A stretch of 64,000 nt of DNA from Paludibacteraceae bacterium (GCA_016297215.1 JAEDGZ010000005.1:12067-76066); one strand, 5' to 3'. Positions 1 to 9,816 are shown, counted from the first letter of the stretch. Program-made: numbers and translations. Notes: a model not told the origin generated them from the letters alone.

Positions 1-1291
1 CTACCTCGCCTCGGTGGCGGACAAGATTTGTCTTAACCCTATGGGTGCGATTGCATGGAACGGTCTCACTGCACAGAAGATGTACTTCACGCGCCTGTTC
101 GAGAAGATAGGCGTGGAGATGCAGATACTGAAAGTGGGCACCTTCAAGTCGGCGGTAGAGCCGTATTTCCGCACCTCGATGTCGGACGCCGACCGTTTGC
201 AGACGAAGCAGTATCTCGGCGGCATCTGGGAGGAGATGGTAGGCGCGGTGGCGCTGAGCCGCAACTTGACCGACCGACAACTGAACGCCTACGCCGACCG
301 CTATATGGGGCTGCAGCCTGCGGAAGACTACCTCACTTGCGGCTTGGCAGACACGCTCATCTATCGCCAGTCGGTGGATTCTATCCTGCGCCTCTATGCC
401 GGTACTCAGGACTACACCCTCTACACCACCATGGAGTTGGCGCATGTGGAGCGGACGGAGTCGAAAGCCAAAGACAAGGTGGCGGTGGTGTATTTAGAAG
501 GCAACATCTACAGCGAGTCGGGCGACGGCATCGTGGATAAGCAGGTGCTCAAGCAACTGAAGAAGATACAGCAGAACGATGACGTGAAAGCCGTGGTACT
601 GCGTGTGAACAGCCCGGGCGGCAGCGCGGACGCCAGCGAGCAGATTTGGCATGGCGTGCAACTGCTGAAAGAGAAAGGGCTGCCCGTGGTAGTCTCCATG
701 GGCGACTATGCAGCATCGGGGGGCTACTACATCTCCTGCAATGCCGATTATATCTACGCCGAGCCTACCACGCTCACGGGCTCTATCGGTATCTTCGGCG
801 TGGTGCCCAACTGGGGCAAACTGCGCGAGAAGGTGGGGCTGGATATCGACGGCGTCAGCACCAATGCCCACTCCGATTTGGAGGTGAACATGGTCTATAA
901 GGGCATGAACCCCGAGGAGCAGGCGATGATGCAACGGATGATTGAGCGTGGCTACGACCTCTTCACCCGCCGCTGCGCAGAGGGCAGACACACCACACAA
1001 GATTCTATCAAAATGATTGGCGAAGGACGCGTGTGGTTAGGCAAAGACGCGATAGGTATCGGGTTGGTGGATTGCTTGGGCAACATTGACGACGCCATCG
1101 CCAAAGCTGCAGAGCTATCGGGTGTGGAGCAATACAAGGCCGTCTATTATCCCGAGAAGAAAGACCCGATGGAGGAACTGCTGAAGATGATGGACGGCAG
1201 TTCGCCCGAGGAGCGACTGCTGCGCGAGACGCGGGAATTCGCCAAAGAGCCGCGGCAGATGATGCAGATGGAGAGAGTAATGATTCAATAA
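1..1291 (+). CDS. sppA: Signal peptide peptidase SppA, 67K type (5' end missing)
   Basis: Membrane-bound serine protease of family S49 that degrades leftover signal peptides in the cytoplasmic membrane. The window opens inside the gene and the frame runs in from base 2. The N-terminal repeat domain carries VGTFKSAVEPY, whose Lys (codon 146-148) matches the general base of E. coli SppA. The C-terminal domain carries YAASGGYY, with the nucleophile Ser at codon 716-718, then LTGSIGIFG. Both halves of the Ser/Lys dyad are present, so the enzyme should be active. About 430 codons are visible; the missing part is the membrane anchor and the first part of domain 1. lpxK follows, as in many Bacteroidales. 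Confidence 0.95.
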   Translation, partial: YLASVADKICLNPMGAIAWNGLTAQKMYFTRLFEKIGVEMQILKVGTFKSAVEPYFRTSMSDADRLQTKQYLGGIWEEMVGAVALSRNLTDRQLNAYADRYMGLQPAEDYLTCGLADTLIYRQSVDSILRLYAGTQDYTLYTTMELAHVERTESKAKDKVAVVYLEGNIYSESGDGIVDKQVLKQLKKIQQNDDVKAVVLRVNSPGGSADASEQIWHGVQLLKEKGLPVVVSMGDYAASGGYYISCNADYIYAEPTTLTGSIGIFGVVPNWGKLREKVGLDIDGVSTNAHSDLEVNMVYKGMNPEEQAMMQRMIERGYDLFTRRCAEGRHTTQDSIKMIGEGRVWLGKDAIGIGLVDCLGNIDDAIAKAAELSGVEQYKAVYYPEKKDPMEELLKMMDGSSPEERLLRETREFAKEPRQMMQMERVMIQ

Positions 1292-1295
1292 AGAA

Positions 1296-1400
1296 ACAAT
1301 TTGAAAATTAAGAATTTGAAAATTGCCATGCGGTACTTAGTAGCAGGCGGGGACGCCTGCGTACCCGGACATAATTTTCAAATTTCCAATTTTACAAATC
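1296..1400. repeat. Composite repeat: AAATTTGAAAA arms, CCATGCGG and GC-rich hairpin
   Basis: AT-rich arms of the type TTTGAAAATT surround GCCATGCGG and a GC hairpin at 1343-1370 (GCAGGCGGGGACGCCTGC). The right arm is roughly the reverse complement of the left. The same arrangement recurs at 47070-47195 and, without the hairpin, at 32745-32815. The right end runs into the lpxK start codon (ATGACCATGCG). Confidence 0.75.
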
Positions 1401-1403
1401 GAA

Positions 1404-2486
1404 ATGACCATGCGAACACTTCTTGCCCCTTTTAGTTGGTTGTACGGCTTGGGTTTGGCGATACGCCACACGCTGTACGACAACCGTCTGTTGCCCTCCC
1501 ACGAGGCGGACATCCCCACCATCTGCGTGGGCAACCTCGCTGTGGGGGGCACAGGCAAGACCCCTCATGTGGAGTACCTGATACGCCTGCTCTCACCGCG
1601 CTACAAGGTGGCGGTGCTATCGCGGGGCTATAAGCGCAAGACGCGGGGGTTCGTCTTGGCAGACGAGCATTCCTCCGCCAGCACCATCGGCGATGAGGCG
1701 ATGCAGATACACAGCAAGTTCCCGAATGTTGCTGTGGCGGTATGCGAAGACCGAGTGTGCGGTGTGCGCATGCTCAAGAGGCAGGTGGAGGGCTTGCAGG
1801 TAGTGATATTAGACGATGCGTTCCAACACCGCGCTATACGTTGTGGCTACTATATCCTGCTCACACCCTACAACCAACTCTATATCGACGACCATCTGCT
1901 GCCGTGGGGACGGCTGCGCGACCTCAAAGCGCGCGCGCTGAAAGCCAACAGCATCATCGTTACCCAATGCCCACCCGATGCGCAACCGATAGACTTCCGC
2001 GTGATAGACAACCGCCTGCACCTGCCGACGTATCAGCATCTGTTCTTCTCGCAGGTGAGGTACACGGAGAATGAGAGTGGTGCAGCCTGGAGACCGCACC
2101 TCCATGACCGCAGGCGAGACGCCTGCGTCCCCAGTGAACACCAAAAGCAGAGAGTGCTGGTGCTGACGGGTATCGCGCAGCCGGAGTACCTGATGGAGTA
2201 TGTCCGCAAGCAGCACCCCGATGCCTGCCTGATGGCATTCCCCGACCACCATCGCTTCAGCAAGAAGGATGTGGAGCGTATCCTCTACAAAGCGCAATGC
2301 TATGATACTATTCTCACCACCGAGAAAGACTATCAACGACTGGCTGAGACTGCGGTTGTAGGGCAATTGGGTGAGCGGTTGCATACATTGCCGATAGAAG
2401 TGCAACTGCATGGAGACAAAAAGTTAGATTTCGACCAAGAGATACTGAACTACGTGAAACAAAACTTATCTCGCTGCGCGAGGTAA
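1404..2486 (+). CDS. lpxK: Tetraacyldisaccharide 4'-kinase LpxK
   Basis: Phosphorylates the 4' position of the tetraacyl disaccharide to make lipid IVA, on the inner face of the cytoplasmic membrane. It has the LpxK P-loop (AVGGTGKTPHVEYL, about residues 48-61) and a Walker-B-like DDAFQHR. An ATG at 1410 is an alternative start; both lie in repeat sequence. Residues about 225-246 (WRPHLHDRRRDACVPS) are encoded by a composite repeat inserted in frame at 2078-2137 and are not expected in the family. The stop codon lies in another repeat (2467-2563). The flanking sppA and msbA agree with a lipid A role. Confidence 0.94.
   Translation: MTMRTLLAPFSWLYGLGLAIRHTLYDNRLLPSHEADIPTICVGNLAVGGTGKTPHVEYLIRLLSPRYKVAVLSRGYKRKTRGFVLADEHSSASTIGDEAMQIHSKFPNVAVAVCEDRVCGVRMLKRQVEGLQVVILDDAFQHRAIRCGYYILLTPYNQLYIDDHLLPWGRLRDLKARALKANSIIVTQCPPDAQPIDFRVIDNRLHLPTYQHLFFSQVRYTENESGAAWRPHLHDRRRDACVPSEHQKQRVLVLTGIAQPEYLMEYVRKQHPDACLMAFPDHHRFSKKDVERILYKAQCYDTILTTEKDYQRLAETAVVGQLGERLHTLPIEVQLHGDKKLDFDQEILNYVKQNLSRCAR
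2078..2137. repeat. Composite GC-rich repeat inside lpxK, in frame
   Basis: Two units in tandem: GTGCAGCCTGGAGACCGCAC-type (2079-2098) and the six-frame-open hairpin GCAGGCGAGACGCCTGC (about 2109-2136). The first unit also occurs at 11146-11171, and a degenerate copy of the whole composite forms the 5' end of murB (31675-31755), read in the same frame. Confidence 0.85.
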
Positions 2487-2563
2487 TAGGTAATAAGTAA
2501 TAGGCACAGTGAAATACCAACTATTACTTATTATTGAGCAACAGCGAGATTTTACCCATTACG
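2467..2563. repeat. TAATAGGTAATAAGTAAT-type inverted repeat
   Basis: A hairpin-forming element: TCGCTGCGCGAGGTAATAGG on the left, a core GGCACAGTGAAATA, and a right arm ending in AGCAACAGCGAGAT. It supplies the lpxK stop codon. Relatives with the same core lie at 13259-13392 and 23536-23652. Confidence 0.75.
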
Positions 2564-2570
2564 AAAACCA

Positions 2571-4436
2571 ATGAATTTCCTGCGACTGATACGCCGATTT
2601 GTGCCGCCCTACAAGGGCCAGATGGCGCTTAACATCCTTTTCAATCTACTTTCCACCGTATTATCATTGTTTTCTTTTGCCACGATCATCCCTGTTTTGC
2701 AACTGCTGTTCGGGTTGAGCGAGGCGGGAGCGGTATATACCGATGTCTCCACTGTAAGCGGCTTAGATGCTACCTTAGGGGCGTTAAAGGGCAACCTCTA
2801 TTTCTACATGGAGCAATTGGCGCTTACCTACGGGGGCGGCTCCATGCTGGCGATGCTGGGTGTGTTCCTCGTGATGATGACGGGACTCAAATGCTTCACC
2901 GCGTGGATGGCAAACTACTTCATGGTACCTATCCGCACGGGTGTGTTGCGCGACCTTCGGCAGATGCTCTACGACAAAATCGTGAGCCTGCCCATCGGCT
3001 ATTTCACCGAGGAGCGCAAGGGCGATGTGATGTCGCGCATGACCAATGACGTGAACGAGGTGGAGGCAAGTATCATGGCGGCGCTGGATGTGCTTTTCAA
3101 AGACCCCATCATGCTCACGATTTATATCATCACGCTGTTCTGTATCTCGTGGCAACTGACGCTGTTTGTCATCATACTGTTGCCCGTGGCGGGTCTGCTC
3201 ATCGGGCGCGTGGGTCGGTCGCTGAAGCGTGCCTCGCAGCACGGTCAGGAGCAGAACGCGGAGATACTGACGCAGATAGAGGAGACGCTGGGCGGACTGC
3301 GCGTAGTGAAAGCCTTCAACGCGGAAGACAAACTGCGGATGCGCTTTGCCCACCTCATCAACGACACTCGTCGCACCTTCAACCGTATCAACCGTCGTTA
3401 CTACCTCGCTCATCCCGTTTCGGAGTTCATGGGCACGGCACTGATAGCCGTCATCCTCTGGTTCGGCGGCGTGCTTATCCTCAGCGAACACAGCGCCATC
3501 GACGCTGCCACCTTCATCTACTACCTCGTTATCTTCTACTCTATCATCAACCCCGCCAAAGACCTGAGCAAGGCGGGCTACGGCGTGCGCAAAGGTATGG
3601 CGTCGCTGGAGCGTATCGACAAGATATTGAATACGCCTTCGAACATCCTTGAGCCGCGGCAGCCGAAGGCGTTGCAGGCATTCCGAGAGCGTATTGTGTA
3701 TAAGGACGTGTGCTTTGCCTATCGGCAAGACATCCCCGTGCTGCAAGATATCAACCTCACCATCCGTAAGGGGCAGATGGTGGCACTGGTGGGGCAGTCG
3801 GGCTCCGGCAAGACCACGCTCGCCGACCTGCTGCCGCGTTTCTACGACCCTGCGGCGGGCTGTATCACCATCGATGGGACGGACATCCGCGAAGTGCGTT
3901 CCCGCGACCTGCGGGCATTGATGGGCAATGTGAACCAAGAGGCGATTCTCTTCAACGACACCTTCTTCAACAACATCACTTTCGGTGTGGACCTGTCGCA
4001 GCCGGCACCCGATGGCAAGACGTGGCAGGAGGCAGTGGAAGACGCAGCGCGGATAGCCAATGCGCATGAGTTCATCATGGCGACTCCCGAGGGTTACCAA
4101 ACCAATATCGGCGACCGCGGCTCCCGTCTCTCCGGCGGGCAGCGGCAACGTATCTCCATCGCCCGCGCCATTCTAAAGAACCCGCCTATCCTGATACTCG
4201 ACGAGGCGACCTCCGCCCTCGACACCGAGAGCGAGAAGCAGGTGCAAGAAGCGCTGGAGCACCTGATGAAAGAGCGCACCACGCTGGTGGTAGCCCACCG
4301 CCTGAGCACCATCCGCAACGCCGACCTCATCTGCGTGATGCACGAAGGCAGAATAGTAGAGACCGGCAAACACGAAGATTTAATAAAACGAGACGGCTAC
4401 TATCGCCGCCTCGTAGAGATGCAAGCCTCGAAATGA
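2571..4436 (+). CDS. msbA: Lipid A export ABC transporter MsbA
   Basis: Half-transporter that flips lipid A-core across the cytoplasmic membrane as a homodimer. The N-terminal half (about residues 1-330) holds six membrane segments. The C-terminal nucleotide-binding domain has Walker A GQSGSGKTT, signature LSGGQRQR, Walker B ILILDEATSALD and H-loop VVAHRL. At 621 aa it is slightly longer than E. coli MsbA, as usual in Bacteroidales. It follows lpxK at a short distance, so lipid A synthesis and export are probably co-transcribed. General ABC multidrug exporters look alike; the neighbour argues for MsbA. Confidence 0.88.
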   Translation: MNFLRLIRRFVPPYKGQMALNILFNLLSTVLSLFSFATIIPVLQLLFGLSEAGAVYTDVSTVSGLDATLGALKGNLYFYMEQLALTYGGGSMLAMLGVFLVMMTGLKCFTAWMANYFMVPIRTGVLRDLRQMLYDKIVSLPIGYFTEERKGDVMSRMTNDVNEVEASIMAALDVLFKDPIMLTIYIITLFCISWQLTLFVIILLPVAGLLIGRVGRSLKRASQHGQEQNAEILTQIEETLGGLRVVKAFNAEDKLRMRFAHLINDTRRTFNRINRRYYLAHPVSEFMGTALIAVILWFGGVLILSEHSAIDAATFIYYLVIFYSIINPAKDLSKAGYGVRKGMASLERIDKILNTPSNILEPRQPKALQAFRERIVYKDVCFAYRQDIPVLQDINLTIRKGQMVALVGQSGSGKTTLADLLPRFYDPAAGCITIDGTDIREVRSRDLRALMGNVNQEAILFNDTFFNNITFGVDLSQPAPDGKTWQEAVEDAARIANAHEFIMATPEGYQTNIGDRGSRLSGGQRQRISIARAILKNPPILILDEATSALDTESEKQVQEALEHLMKERTTLVVAHRLSTIRNADLICVMHEGRIVETGKHEDLIKRDGYYRRLVEMQASK

Positions 4437-4437
4437 G

Positions 4438-4512
4438 GTTTCAAGTTTCAGGTTTCAAGTTAGATTCATCTAATATCCACCATAAACTTGGACTTGAAAA
4501 CTGAAGCTAAAT
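4438..4512. repeat. TTTCAAGTTTCAGG inverted repeat between msbA and tyrS
   Basis: Left arm TTTCAAGTTTCAGGTTTCAA and right arm ACTTGGACTTGAAAACTGAA form an imperfect hairpin between two convergent genes. It may also end transcription; no clear T-tract follows. Confidence 0.5.
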
Positions 4513-4521
4513 TCTACTTAT

Positions 4522-5838
4522 TTATTCTACTACCACGAGGTAGTAGTTTTTTTTGCCCTTTTGGAAGAGGAGGTACTTATTATTGAGCAGGGCTGCTGTG
4601 GTGATTGGCGTTTGGGGGGCGGTAAGTTTCTCTTTGTTCATCGAGAAGCCGTTTGCCTGAATCATCTTGCGTGCCTCACCCTTGCTGGGGAAGATATGGG
4701 TCTTCTCTGCGAGCAAGTCCAGCGGCGGGATACCTGCTTCCAGTTCTGCGCGGCTGACAGTATATTGCTCCACTCCCTCGAACACTTGCAGGAAGGTCTC
4801 CTCATCTAAGCGCGCCAGCGCCTCGTGGGTAGCATTACCGAAGAGGATGTTGCTTGCTTCGACGGCGGCGTTGTAGTCCGCCTCAGAGTGCACCATGATG
4901 GTAACCTCTTTCGCCAAGCGTTTCTGCAGCGTGCGCAGGTGGGGCGCTTGGTCGTGCTCCGCGATGAGCGCGTCTATCTCTTCGCGCTCCAACGAGGTGA
5001 ATATCTTGATGTAGCGTTTTGCATCGTCATCGCCCACGTTGAGCCAGAACTGGTAGAACTTATACGGCGAGGTATATTTGCGGTCGAGCCAGATGTTGCC
5101 GCTCTCGGTCTTTCCGAACTTGCCGCCATCGGCTTTGGTGATGAGCGGGCACGTCAGCGCGAAAGCATCGCCGCCGCCCATCTTCTTGATGAGTTCCGTA
5201 CCCGTCGTGATGTTGCCCCATTGGTCGGAGCCGCCCATCTGTAGTTTGCAGTTCTTGTGCTTGTTCAGATACACATAGTCGTAGCCTTGGAGCAACTGGT
5301 AGGTGAACTCGGTGAAGGACATACCCTGCGAGAACTCGCCGTTGAAGCGTTTCTTCACGGAGTCTTTCGCCATCATGTAGTTGACCGTAATCAGTTTGCC
5401 CACGTTGCGAGCGAAATCGAGGAAAGTATAGTCCTTCATCCAGTCGTAGTTATTCACCAGTTCCGCTGCGTTGGGCGCATCGGAATGGAAGTCGAGGAAA
5501 CGCTCCAACTGGCGTTGGATGCACTCTTGGTTGTGGCGCAGGGTAGGCTCATCAAGCAAATTACGCTCGGCAGACTTTCCGCTGGGGTCGCCAATCATAC
5601 CCGTTGCGCCACCGATGAGGGCGATAGGTTTATGCCCGCAACGTTGCAGATGGCGCAGCATCATGATACCGCACAAGTGCCCGATATGGAGGCTGTCCGC
5701 GGTGGGGTCTATGCCCACATACGCTGCAGTTACTTCTTTCATCAACTGTTCTTCCGTGCCGGGCATGATGTCTTGGAGCATGCCGCGCCAACGCAATTCT
5801 TCTACAAAATTCTTCATGTTACTAAACATATTTGACAA
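4522..5838 (-). CDS. tyrS: Tyrosyl-tRNA synthetase
   Basis: Charges tRNA-Tyr with tyrosine in the cytoplasm. Class I synthetase: the HIGH motif is HIGHLCG in the first 60 residues and the KMSKS-like loop is [18 protein letters not shown] is the tyrosine-binding segment of the family. The C-terminal tail carries an S4-like RNA-binding domain ([12 protein letters not shown]). At 438 aa it has the normal length of the TyrRS-1 type. It starts at ATG 5838 beside AT-rich repeat sequence; no clear promoter was seen. Confidence 0.96.
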   Translation of the reverse strand: MSNMFSNMKNFVEELRWRGMLQDIMPGTEEQLMKEVTAAYVGIDPTADSLHIGHLCGIMMLRHLQRCGHKPIALIGGATGMIGDPSGKSAERNLLDEPTLRHNQECIQRQLERFLDFHSDAPNAAELVNNYDWMKDYTFLDFARNVGKLITVNYMMAKDSVKKRFNGEFSQGMSFTEFTYQLLQGYDYVYLNKHKNCKLQMGGSDQWGNITTGTELIKKMGGGDAFALTCPLITKADGGKFGKTESGNIWLDRKYTSPYKFYQFWLNVGDDDAKRYIKIFTSLEREEIDALIAEHDQAPHLRTLQKRLAKEVTIMVHSEADYNAAVEASNILFGNATHEALARLDEETFLQVFEGVEQYTVSRAELEAGIPPLDLLAEKTHIFPSKGEARKMIQANGFSMNKEKLTAPQTPITTAALLNNKYLLFQKGKKNYYLVVVE

Positions 5839-5954
5839 TTTGACAATTTACTATTTTACAATTTCCCCTTGTCTCTGATTAGTTTCCGATATGTGGGGAT
5901 AAACAAGGAAGGTAGTCGGACACTCAGCAGGCGGGGACGCCTGCGCACCCGGAC
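5828..5954. repeat. TTTGACAATT repeat plus GC-rich hairpin
   Basis: Direct repeats of TTTGACAA at 5830-5860 are followed by the hairpin AGCAGGCGGGGACGCCTGCG with CACCCGGAC (5926-5954), a member of the family at 1343, 50131 and 55357. Confidence 0.75.
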
Positions 5955-5968
5955 ATTTGTTATTTGCA

Positions 5969-7969
5969 TCACAAGATGCGGGTGCCGATGAGGGAGAATT
6001 TGGCGTTGTTACGGATAATCACCACTTGCCCGTTCTCGATGCGTTTGAGAGCAGGGGCGGTGTCTTGGGACAGATTATGCAAGTCGGTGGCGGCAGCATC
6101 GTAGTGGATATAGACCTTCACGCCAAAGGAATTGACGGCATCTACGGTCATCACCATGTGTCCGTCCACTTTCTCCACCGTTACCGTACCATCTACGATG
6201 AAATAGAGGGGGTCAGTATAGCGGAGATTACCTTCTTCGTTCATGACGAGCGAAGCGAAGAAAGAGGGTGTGATATAGCCTTCAGACTGGTTTATGCCGG
6301 CAGAAGCGAAGACGGTGCCCGGTGCGGCAGTGGAGTTGATGGGGTATGTGCCTGCGGGCACCACGATATCGTCGTCCGTCATGTCGAGGGTGAACCAAAG
6401 GACGAGTTGCTCGGTGATTTCGGGGTTGGTGATTGCATATTTGAGGTAGTAGCCGAACTCCGTATCTACGATTGCATTTTCGCCATAGTAGCGGATGAGT
6501 TCTCCCTCTTCTGTATCTCCGTCTTGCTGCTTGCTGACACTCCACGCTGTGCGGAAGTCAAAGCGATAGACGATGGAGTCGGTGCAGAGCATCTCGCCTT
6601 GTACGAAGATTGAGTCCAGACCATCGAACTCGACATCGATTGTTCCATAGAGCATAAAGCCTTGTGTGGCATTCTCCTCATCGCCGGGCTCGGTGAGATA
6701 ATGGAGGATGAAGGAGCGATAAACATCTTTCTCATTATATGAACCATTGGGAATCTCCGTCGTGTAGAGGTTCATAGAGAGGTAGTAGAGCGAGTCGGGG
6801 GAGTAGCCGAGGAAAGTAACATTCTGCGCCAGTTGGATATTGTCGAAGAACTCGATATTTTGGAAAGTTACATCCACGGTGTCTTTCACGGGTGGGAGGT
6901 GGTATTCGAGCGTAACCTTGTAGAGCGTTCCGTTCTCCGCCTGCATATCGGCATAGACGAAGCGGCAGGTGTCGCGGATATCAAAAGTGGCGTTGATGAA
7001 GACGGAGTTGTAGTTGTCGTATGCGCCGCTCGGTGAGATAACGGTGATATAACCGTATATTTGGTCGCCGACGTAGGTGCCGGATTTAACTTCTGCTGCG
7101 GGGATATAGAGTTCTATTTGGTAGTCTTCCCCGAAGTACTTGCACGCCCATTCATCGGGGAGCATCATATCATTGAGTTCCCAGTCGTATTTGTGGATAA
7201 CGACGGTGTCTGTGGGGGTGGGCACGGGCGCATCGAGTTTGATGACATGGAGGTTCTCGTCGGAACCGAAGATTTCGGCGTAGAGGTGATACATACGGTT
7301 CTCGTCTAAGGTAACCGTAGCCGTGGGGCTGGTGAGGGGGGTGATGGTATCTTTGAGATATGCGAGGTAGGTGTTTTTGTCGAAGACATGACCGCGCGCT
7401 TTCTCTCCGGTGTATTGGATGTAACTATCGAAGCAAAGGGAGACAGCCCATCCGTTGTTGGCTTTGCCGTTGAAGATGGTGGAATCGGAGTTGGTGAGTA
7501 CGAAGTTTCCTTTGGGTACGATGTATTCGACAGTATCTTTGGGTTGGGGTTTCGACCAGTTGAGGTCGCAGAGATAGATGACGGGGTCTGTGGAAGTGGG
7601 TCCCCATCCTTTGAGGGTTGCATCGATATGGATAGCGGTGTTGCGGTCGCCTGTAACAACGGCTGTAACGTCTGTAAGCAATCTGGGCATGTTGTTAGCA
7701 ACGATACCGCCTTGGTTGTAGGTGTAGTCGTCGATGTCGCTGCCTGTGAAGGTGCCGGTCATGTCTTCGGAGAAGGTGTACCAATTGAGATAGACCTTGT
7801 ATCTGACATTATTGACTTTTGCGGAGCCTTCGTAGAGCCACATACCTTGCTCGTTGTCGTATGCGAGGTAGTCGGGTTGTTCAACAGAGATACGGATGGT
7901 ATCTAAAGCGTCTGCGGCGTAGCATGAGAGCGCGCAGAGGGTAAGAAATAGAGCGAAAAACTTTTTCAT
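5969..7969 (-). CDS. Secreted protein with C-terminal sorting-like tail
   Basis: About 666 residues, no family recognised. A signal peptide (MKKFFALFLTLCALSCYA, likely cleaved before ADA) starts at ATG 7969; an in-frame upstream ATG at 8053 lies before the promoter and is rejected. The body is a string of beta-rich, acidic and aromatic segments with several similar stretches (for example VPAGTYPINS and IPNGSYNEKD), suggesting repeated beta-sandwich modules. It ends in ENGQVVIIRNN...GTRIL, a tail shared with the proteins at 26138 and 58909. Probably exported to the cell surface. The promoter at 8011-8041 fits the group consensus. Confidence 0.75.
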   Translation of the reverse strand: MKKFFALFLTLCALSCYAADALDTIRISVEQPDYLAYDNEQGMWLYEGSAKVNNVRYKVYLNWYTFSEDMTGTFTGSDIDDYTYNQGGIVANNMPRLLTDVTAVVTGDRNTAIHIDATLKGWGPTSTDPVIYLCDLNWSKPQPKDTVEYIVPKGNFVLTNSDSTIFNGKANNGWAVSLCFDSYIQYTGEKARGHVFDKNTYLAYLKDTITPLTSPTATVTLDENRMYHLYAEIFGSDENLHVIKLDAPVPTPTDTVVIHKYDWELNDMMLPDEWACKYFGEDYQIELYIPAAEVKSGTYVGDQIYGYITVISPSGAYDNYNSVFINATFDIRDTCRFVYADMQAENGTLYKVTLEYHLPPVKDTVDVTFQNIEFFDNIQLAQNVTFLGYSPDSLYYLSMNLYTTEIPNGSYNEKDVYRSFILHYLTEPGDEENATQGFMLYGTIDVEFDGLDSIFVQGEMLCTDSIVYRFDFRTAWSVSKQQDGDTEEGELIRYYGENAIVDTEFGYYLKYAITNPEITEQLVLWFTLDMTDDDIVVPAGTYPINSTAAPGTVFASAGINQSEGYITPSFFASLVMNEEGNLRYTDPLYFIVDGTVTVEKVDGHMVMTVDAVNSFGVKVYIHYDAAATDLHNLSQDTAPALKRIENGQVVIIRNNAKFSLIGTRIL

Positions 7970-8010
7970 AAACAATGTGGTAAATATGTTTGTATTATAA
8001 CAATTTTGTG

Positions 8011-8041
8011 CAAAGGTAGCATAATTTTTTCGAATACGCAA
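8011..8041 (-). promoter_or_regulatory. Promoter of the secreted-protein gene at 5969
   Basis: On the minus strand: TACCTTTG at 8018-8011 with TTG 20 nt upstream (8041-8039). Confidence 0.8.
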
Positions 8042-8070
8042 ACAAAATAACATAAAAAAAGTGGATTTTC

Positions 8071-8101
8071 TTGCATATATCGCTTTTTTGCCGTATCTTT
8101 G
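8071..8101 (+). promoter_or_regulatory. Promoter reading through a MITE into the gene at 8329
   Basis: TTG at 8071-8073, 20 nt, TATCTTTG at 8094-8101. The transcript would cross the repeat at 8153-8315 before reaching the ATG at 8329. Confidence 0.75.
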
Positions 8102-8152
8102 CAGCGGGAAATCGGATGAGCGGTTTCATAGTGGCAGTAAATTACCATTAAA

Positions 8153-8315
8153 TAAGGTGAACTCAAAATAAGAAACATATACTTCGAAACGTAGACAATT
8201 CTTTTATTTCAACAAAAATTTTATCTTAAACATATAATTAATCATTAATTTATTACCAAAAACCAAATTAGTTTTTGAGTGCTGAAAAATAGTTTGCTTA
8301 TATCGACTCACGTTA
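8153..8315 (-). repeat. MITE-like element, copy 1 (inverted orientation)
   Basis: Terminal inverted repeats TAAGGTGAACTCAAAATAAG on the left and the reverse complement of TAACGTGAGTCGATATAAGC on the right. The inside, read on the minus strand, matches the other copies (ACTAATTTGGTTTTTGGTAA, TTTTTGTTGAAATAAAAG). 163 bp. It sits in the leader of the next gene. Confidence 0.85.
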
Positions 8316-8328
8316 AATAAATAAAGTT

Positions 8329-8733
8329 ATGACAACAGGCGGAAAAGTGGCGACCACATTATCGGTGCTTGCAGTCGTGGGACTGGCAGTATTTATCTTC
8401 ATCAAGTTCTTCTTTGTGTATAGCGAGGGTATCAACGAGGGTGATATCAACTATTTTCAGAAGGAGGGATTTTTGTTTAAGACGTATGAGGGTAAGATGA
8501 TTCAGACGGGCTATAACTCGAAGAACAGCAGTGCTACGATACAGTCGAACGAGTTTAAGTTCTCGGTGGATGACCCGCGCATTGCAGCGCAGATAGAGTC
8601 TTCTGGCAGCCGGCAGATGAAGTTGCATTGGAAGCGCTATTTGGGGACATTGCCGTGGCGCGGGAATAGCGAGTATGTGGTGGATAGCATCGTGTCGGTG
8701 GTGCCGGTGCAAGACGTGTTGCCGCCGCAGTGA
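8329..8733 (+). CDS. Small membrane-anchored protein of Bacteroidota
   Basis: 134 residues with one N-terminal membrane segment (about 9-30) and a beta-rich soluble part outside the membrane. Similar small proteins in Bacteroidales genomes have sometimes been labelled 6-phosphogluconate dehydrogenase, which the sequence does not support. No catalytic motif is seen; function unknown. Its leader contains a MITE copy. Confidence 0.75.
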   Translation: MTTGGKVATTLSVLAVVGLAVFIFIKFFFVYSEGINEGDINYFQKEGFLFKTYEGKMIQTGYNSKNSSATIQSNEFKFSVDDPRIAAQIESSGSRQMKLHWKRYLGTLPWRGNSEYVVDSIVSVVPVQDVLPPQ

Positions 8734-8916
8734 TCAATTATGGGGTATTAGCATTTTGATAGGGATATTGTTCGAAAGGTGTCATTTTGATATTTTGCGG
8801 ATGTGCTTCTATTTTCGTGTTAGACCCTTATTAAACCCTTACTTAACCCTTACTCAAACTCGTGTTTGAAGTGAGTCTTGCTTGTTTGACACTTTGATAC
8901 GAATTGACGGAAAAGT

Positions 8917-9669
8917 ATGAATCTTTGTATAGACCAAGGCAATTCGCGCACGAAAGTGGCGATAATAGGCGATGAGGGTAAGTTGCTGCATACCTTTATC
9001 TACAAGTCGTTTGCGTCGTCGGATGTAGAGCGGCTCTTTTCGCTCTATCCTATCACGGACAGTATCATCTCCTCGGTGATAAACATCGAGCCTGCCGTGG
9101 TCAACTCGCTGAACCGTCTATCGAAGCATTTCATCCTATTCGACCACAAGACTCCCATTCCCATCCGCAACGGCTACGACACGCCGGAGACGCTGGGGCA
9201 AGACCGATTGGCAGCGGCGGTGGGGGCTGTGGCGCTTTGCCCGAACGAGAATTTGCTGATTATCGACGCGGGCTCTGCGATAACGTATGACTACGTGTCC
9301 GCCGACGGGACTTTCTGCGGCGGGAACATCGCGCCCGGGATAAAGATGCGACTGACCATGCTCAACCGCCTGACCAAGAAGCTGCCGCTGGTGGAAGCCG
9401 AGGAGAGCGAGTTGATACCGCTCTTCGGGAAGAACACGCGGGACGCGATAGCCGCGGGCGTGGTGCGCGGCGTGGCGTATGAGGTGAAGGGGTATATGCG
9501 GACGCTGGTGGACCGCGGGCAGCATTTCCAGACCTATCTCACGGGGGGAAATGCACCTTATATACTGAATAATGTCCGCTCCCACGGCAAGCGCAACTAT
9601 GCCATCCACCACGAGAAACACCTCGTGCTGATTGGGCTGAACACGATTTTGAGTTACAACAAGGGCTGA
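8917..9669 (+). CDS. coaX: Type III pantothenate kinase CoaX
   Basis: Phosphorylates pantothenate, the first step of coenzyme A synthesis, without feedback inhibition by CoA. The ASKHA-fold motifs are present: N-terminal IDQGNSRTKVA (phosphate 1), GQDRLAAAVGA, and IIDAGSAITYD (phosphate 2), followed by GGNIAPG. At 250 aa it has the family length. Downstream come an outer-membrane protein, a TPR protein and lptC, a block often seen together in Bacteroidales. coaD, the fourth CoA step, is at 45635. Confidence 0.94.
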   Translation: MNLCIDQGNSRTKVAIIGDEGKLLHTFIYKSFASSDVERLFSLYPITDSIISSVINIEPAVVNSLNRLSKHFILFDHKTPIPIRNGYDTPETLGQDRLAAAVGAVALCPNENLLIIDAGSAITYDYVSADGTFCGGNIAPGIKMRLTMLNRLTKKLPLVEAEESELIPLFGKNTRDAIAAGVVRGVAYEVKGYMRTLVDRGQHFQTYLTGGNAPYILNNVRSHGKRNYAIHHEKHLVLIGLNTILSYNKG

Positions 9670-9774
9670 AAACCTCAAGGGAAATGCAACGATACGCTTT
9701 GGCTTCCGAAAGCTATACGAAACTACCGCAAGTTATAAAGCTACACGAAGAAAACGCAAGAAATCATAAAAAAA

Positions 9775-9808
9775 ATGCCAAACATTTGTGAGTTTGGTAT
9801 TTTTTTTG
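9775..9808 (+). terminator. Rho-independent terminator of coaX
   Basis: Stem ATGCCAAAC / GTTTGGTAT followed by a run of eight T. The promoter of the next gene overlaps it. Confidence 0.85.
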
Positions 9809-9816
9809 TATCTTTG
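9786..9816 (+). promoter_or_regulatory. Promoter of the outer-membrane protein operon
   Basis: TTG at 9786-9788 inside the terminator loop, 20 nt, TATCTTTG at 9809-9816. Confidence 0.85.
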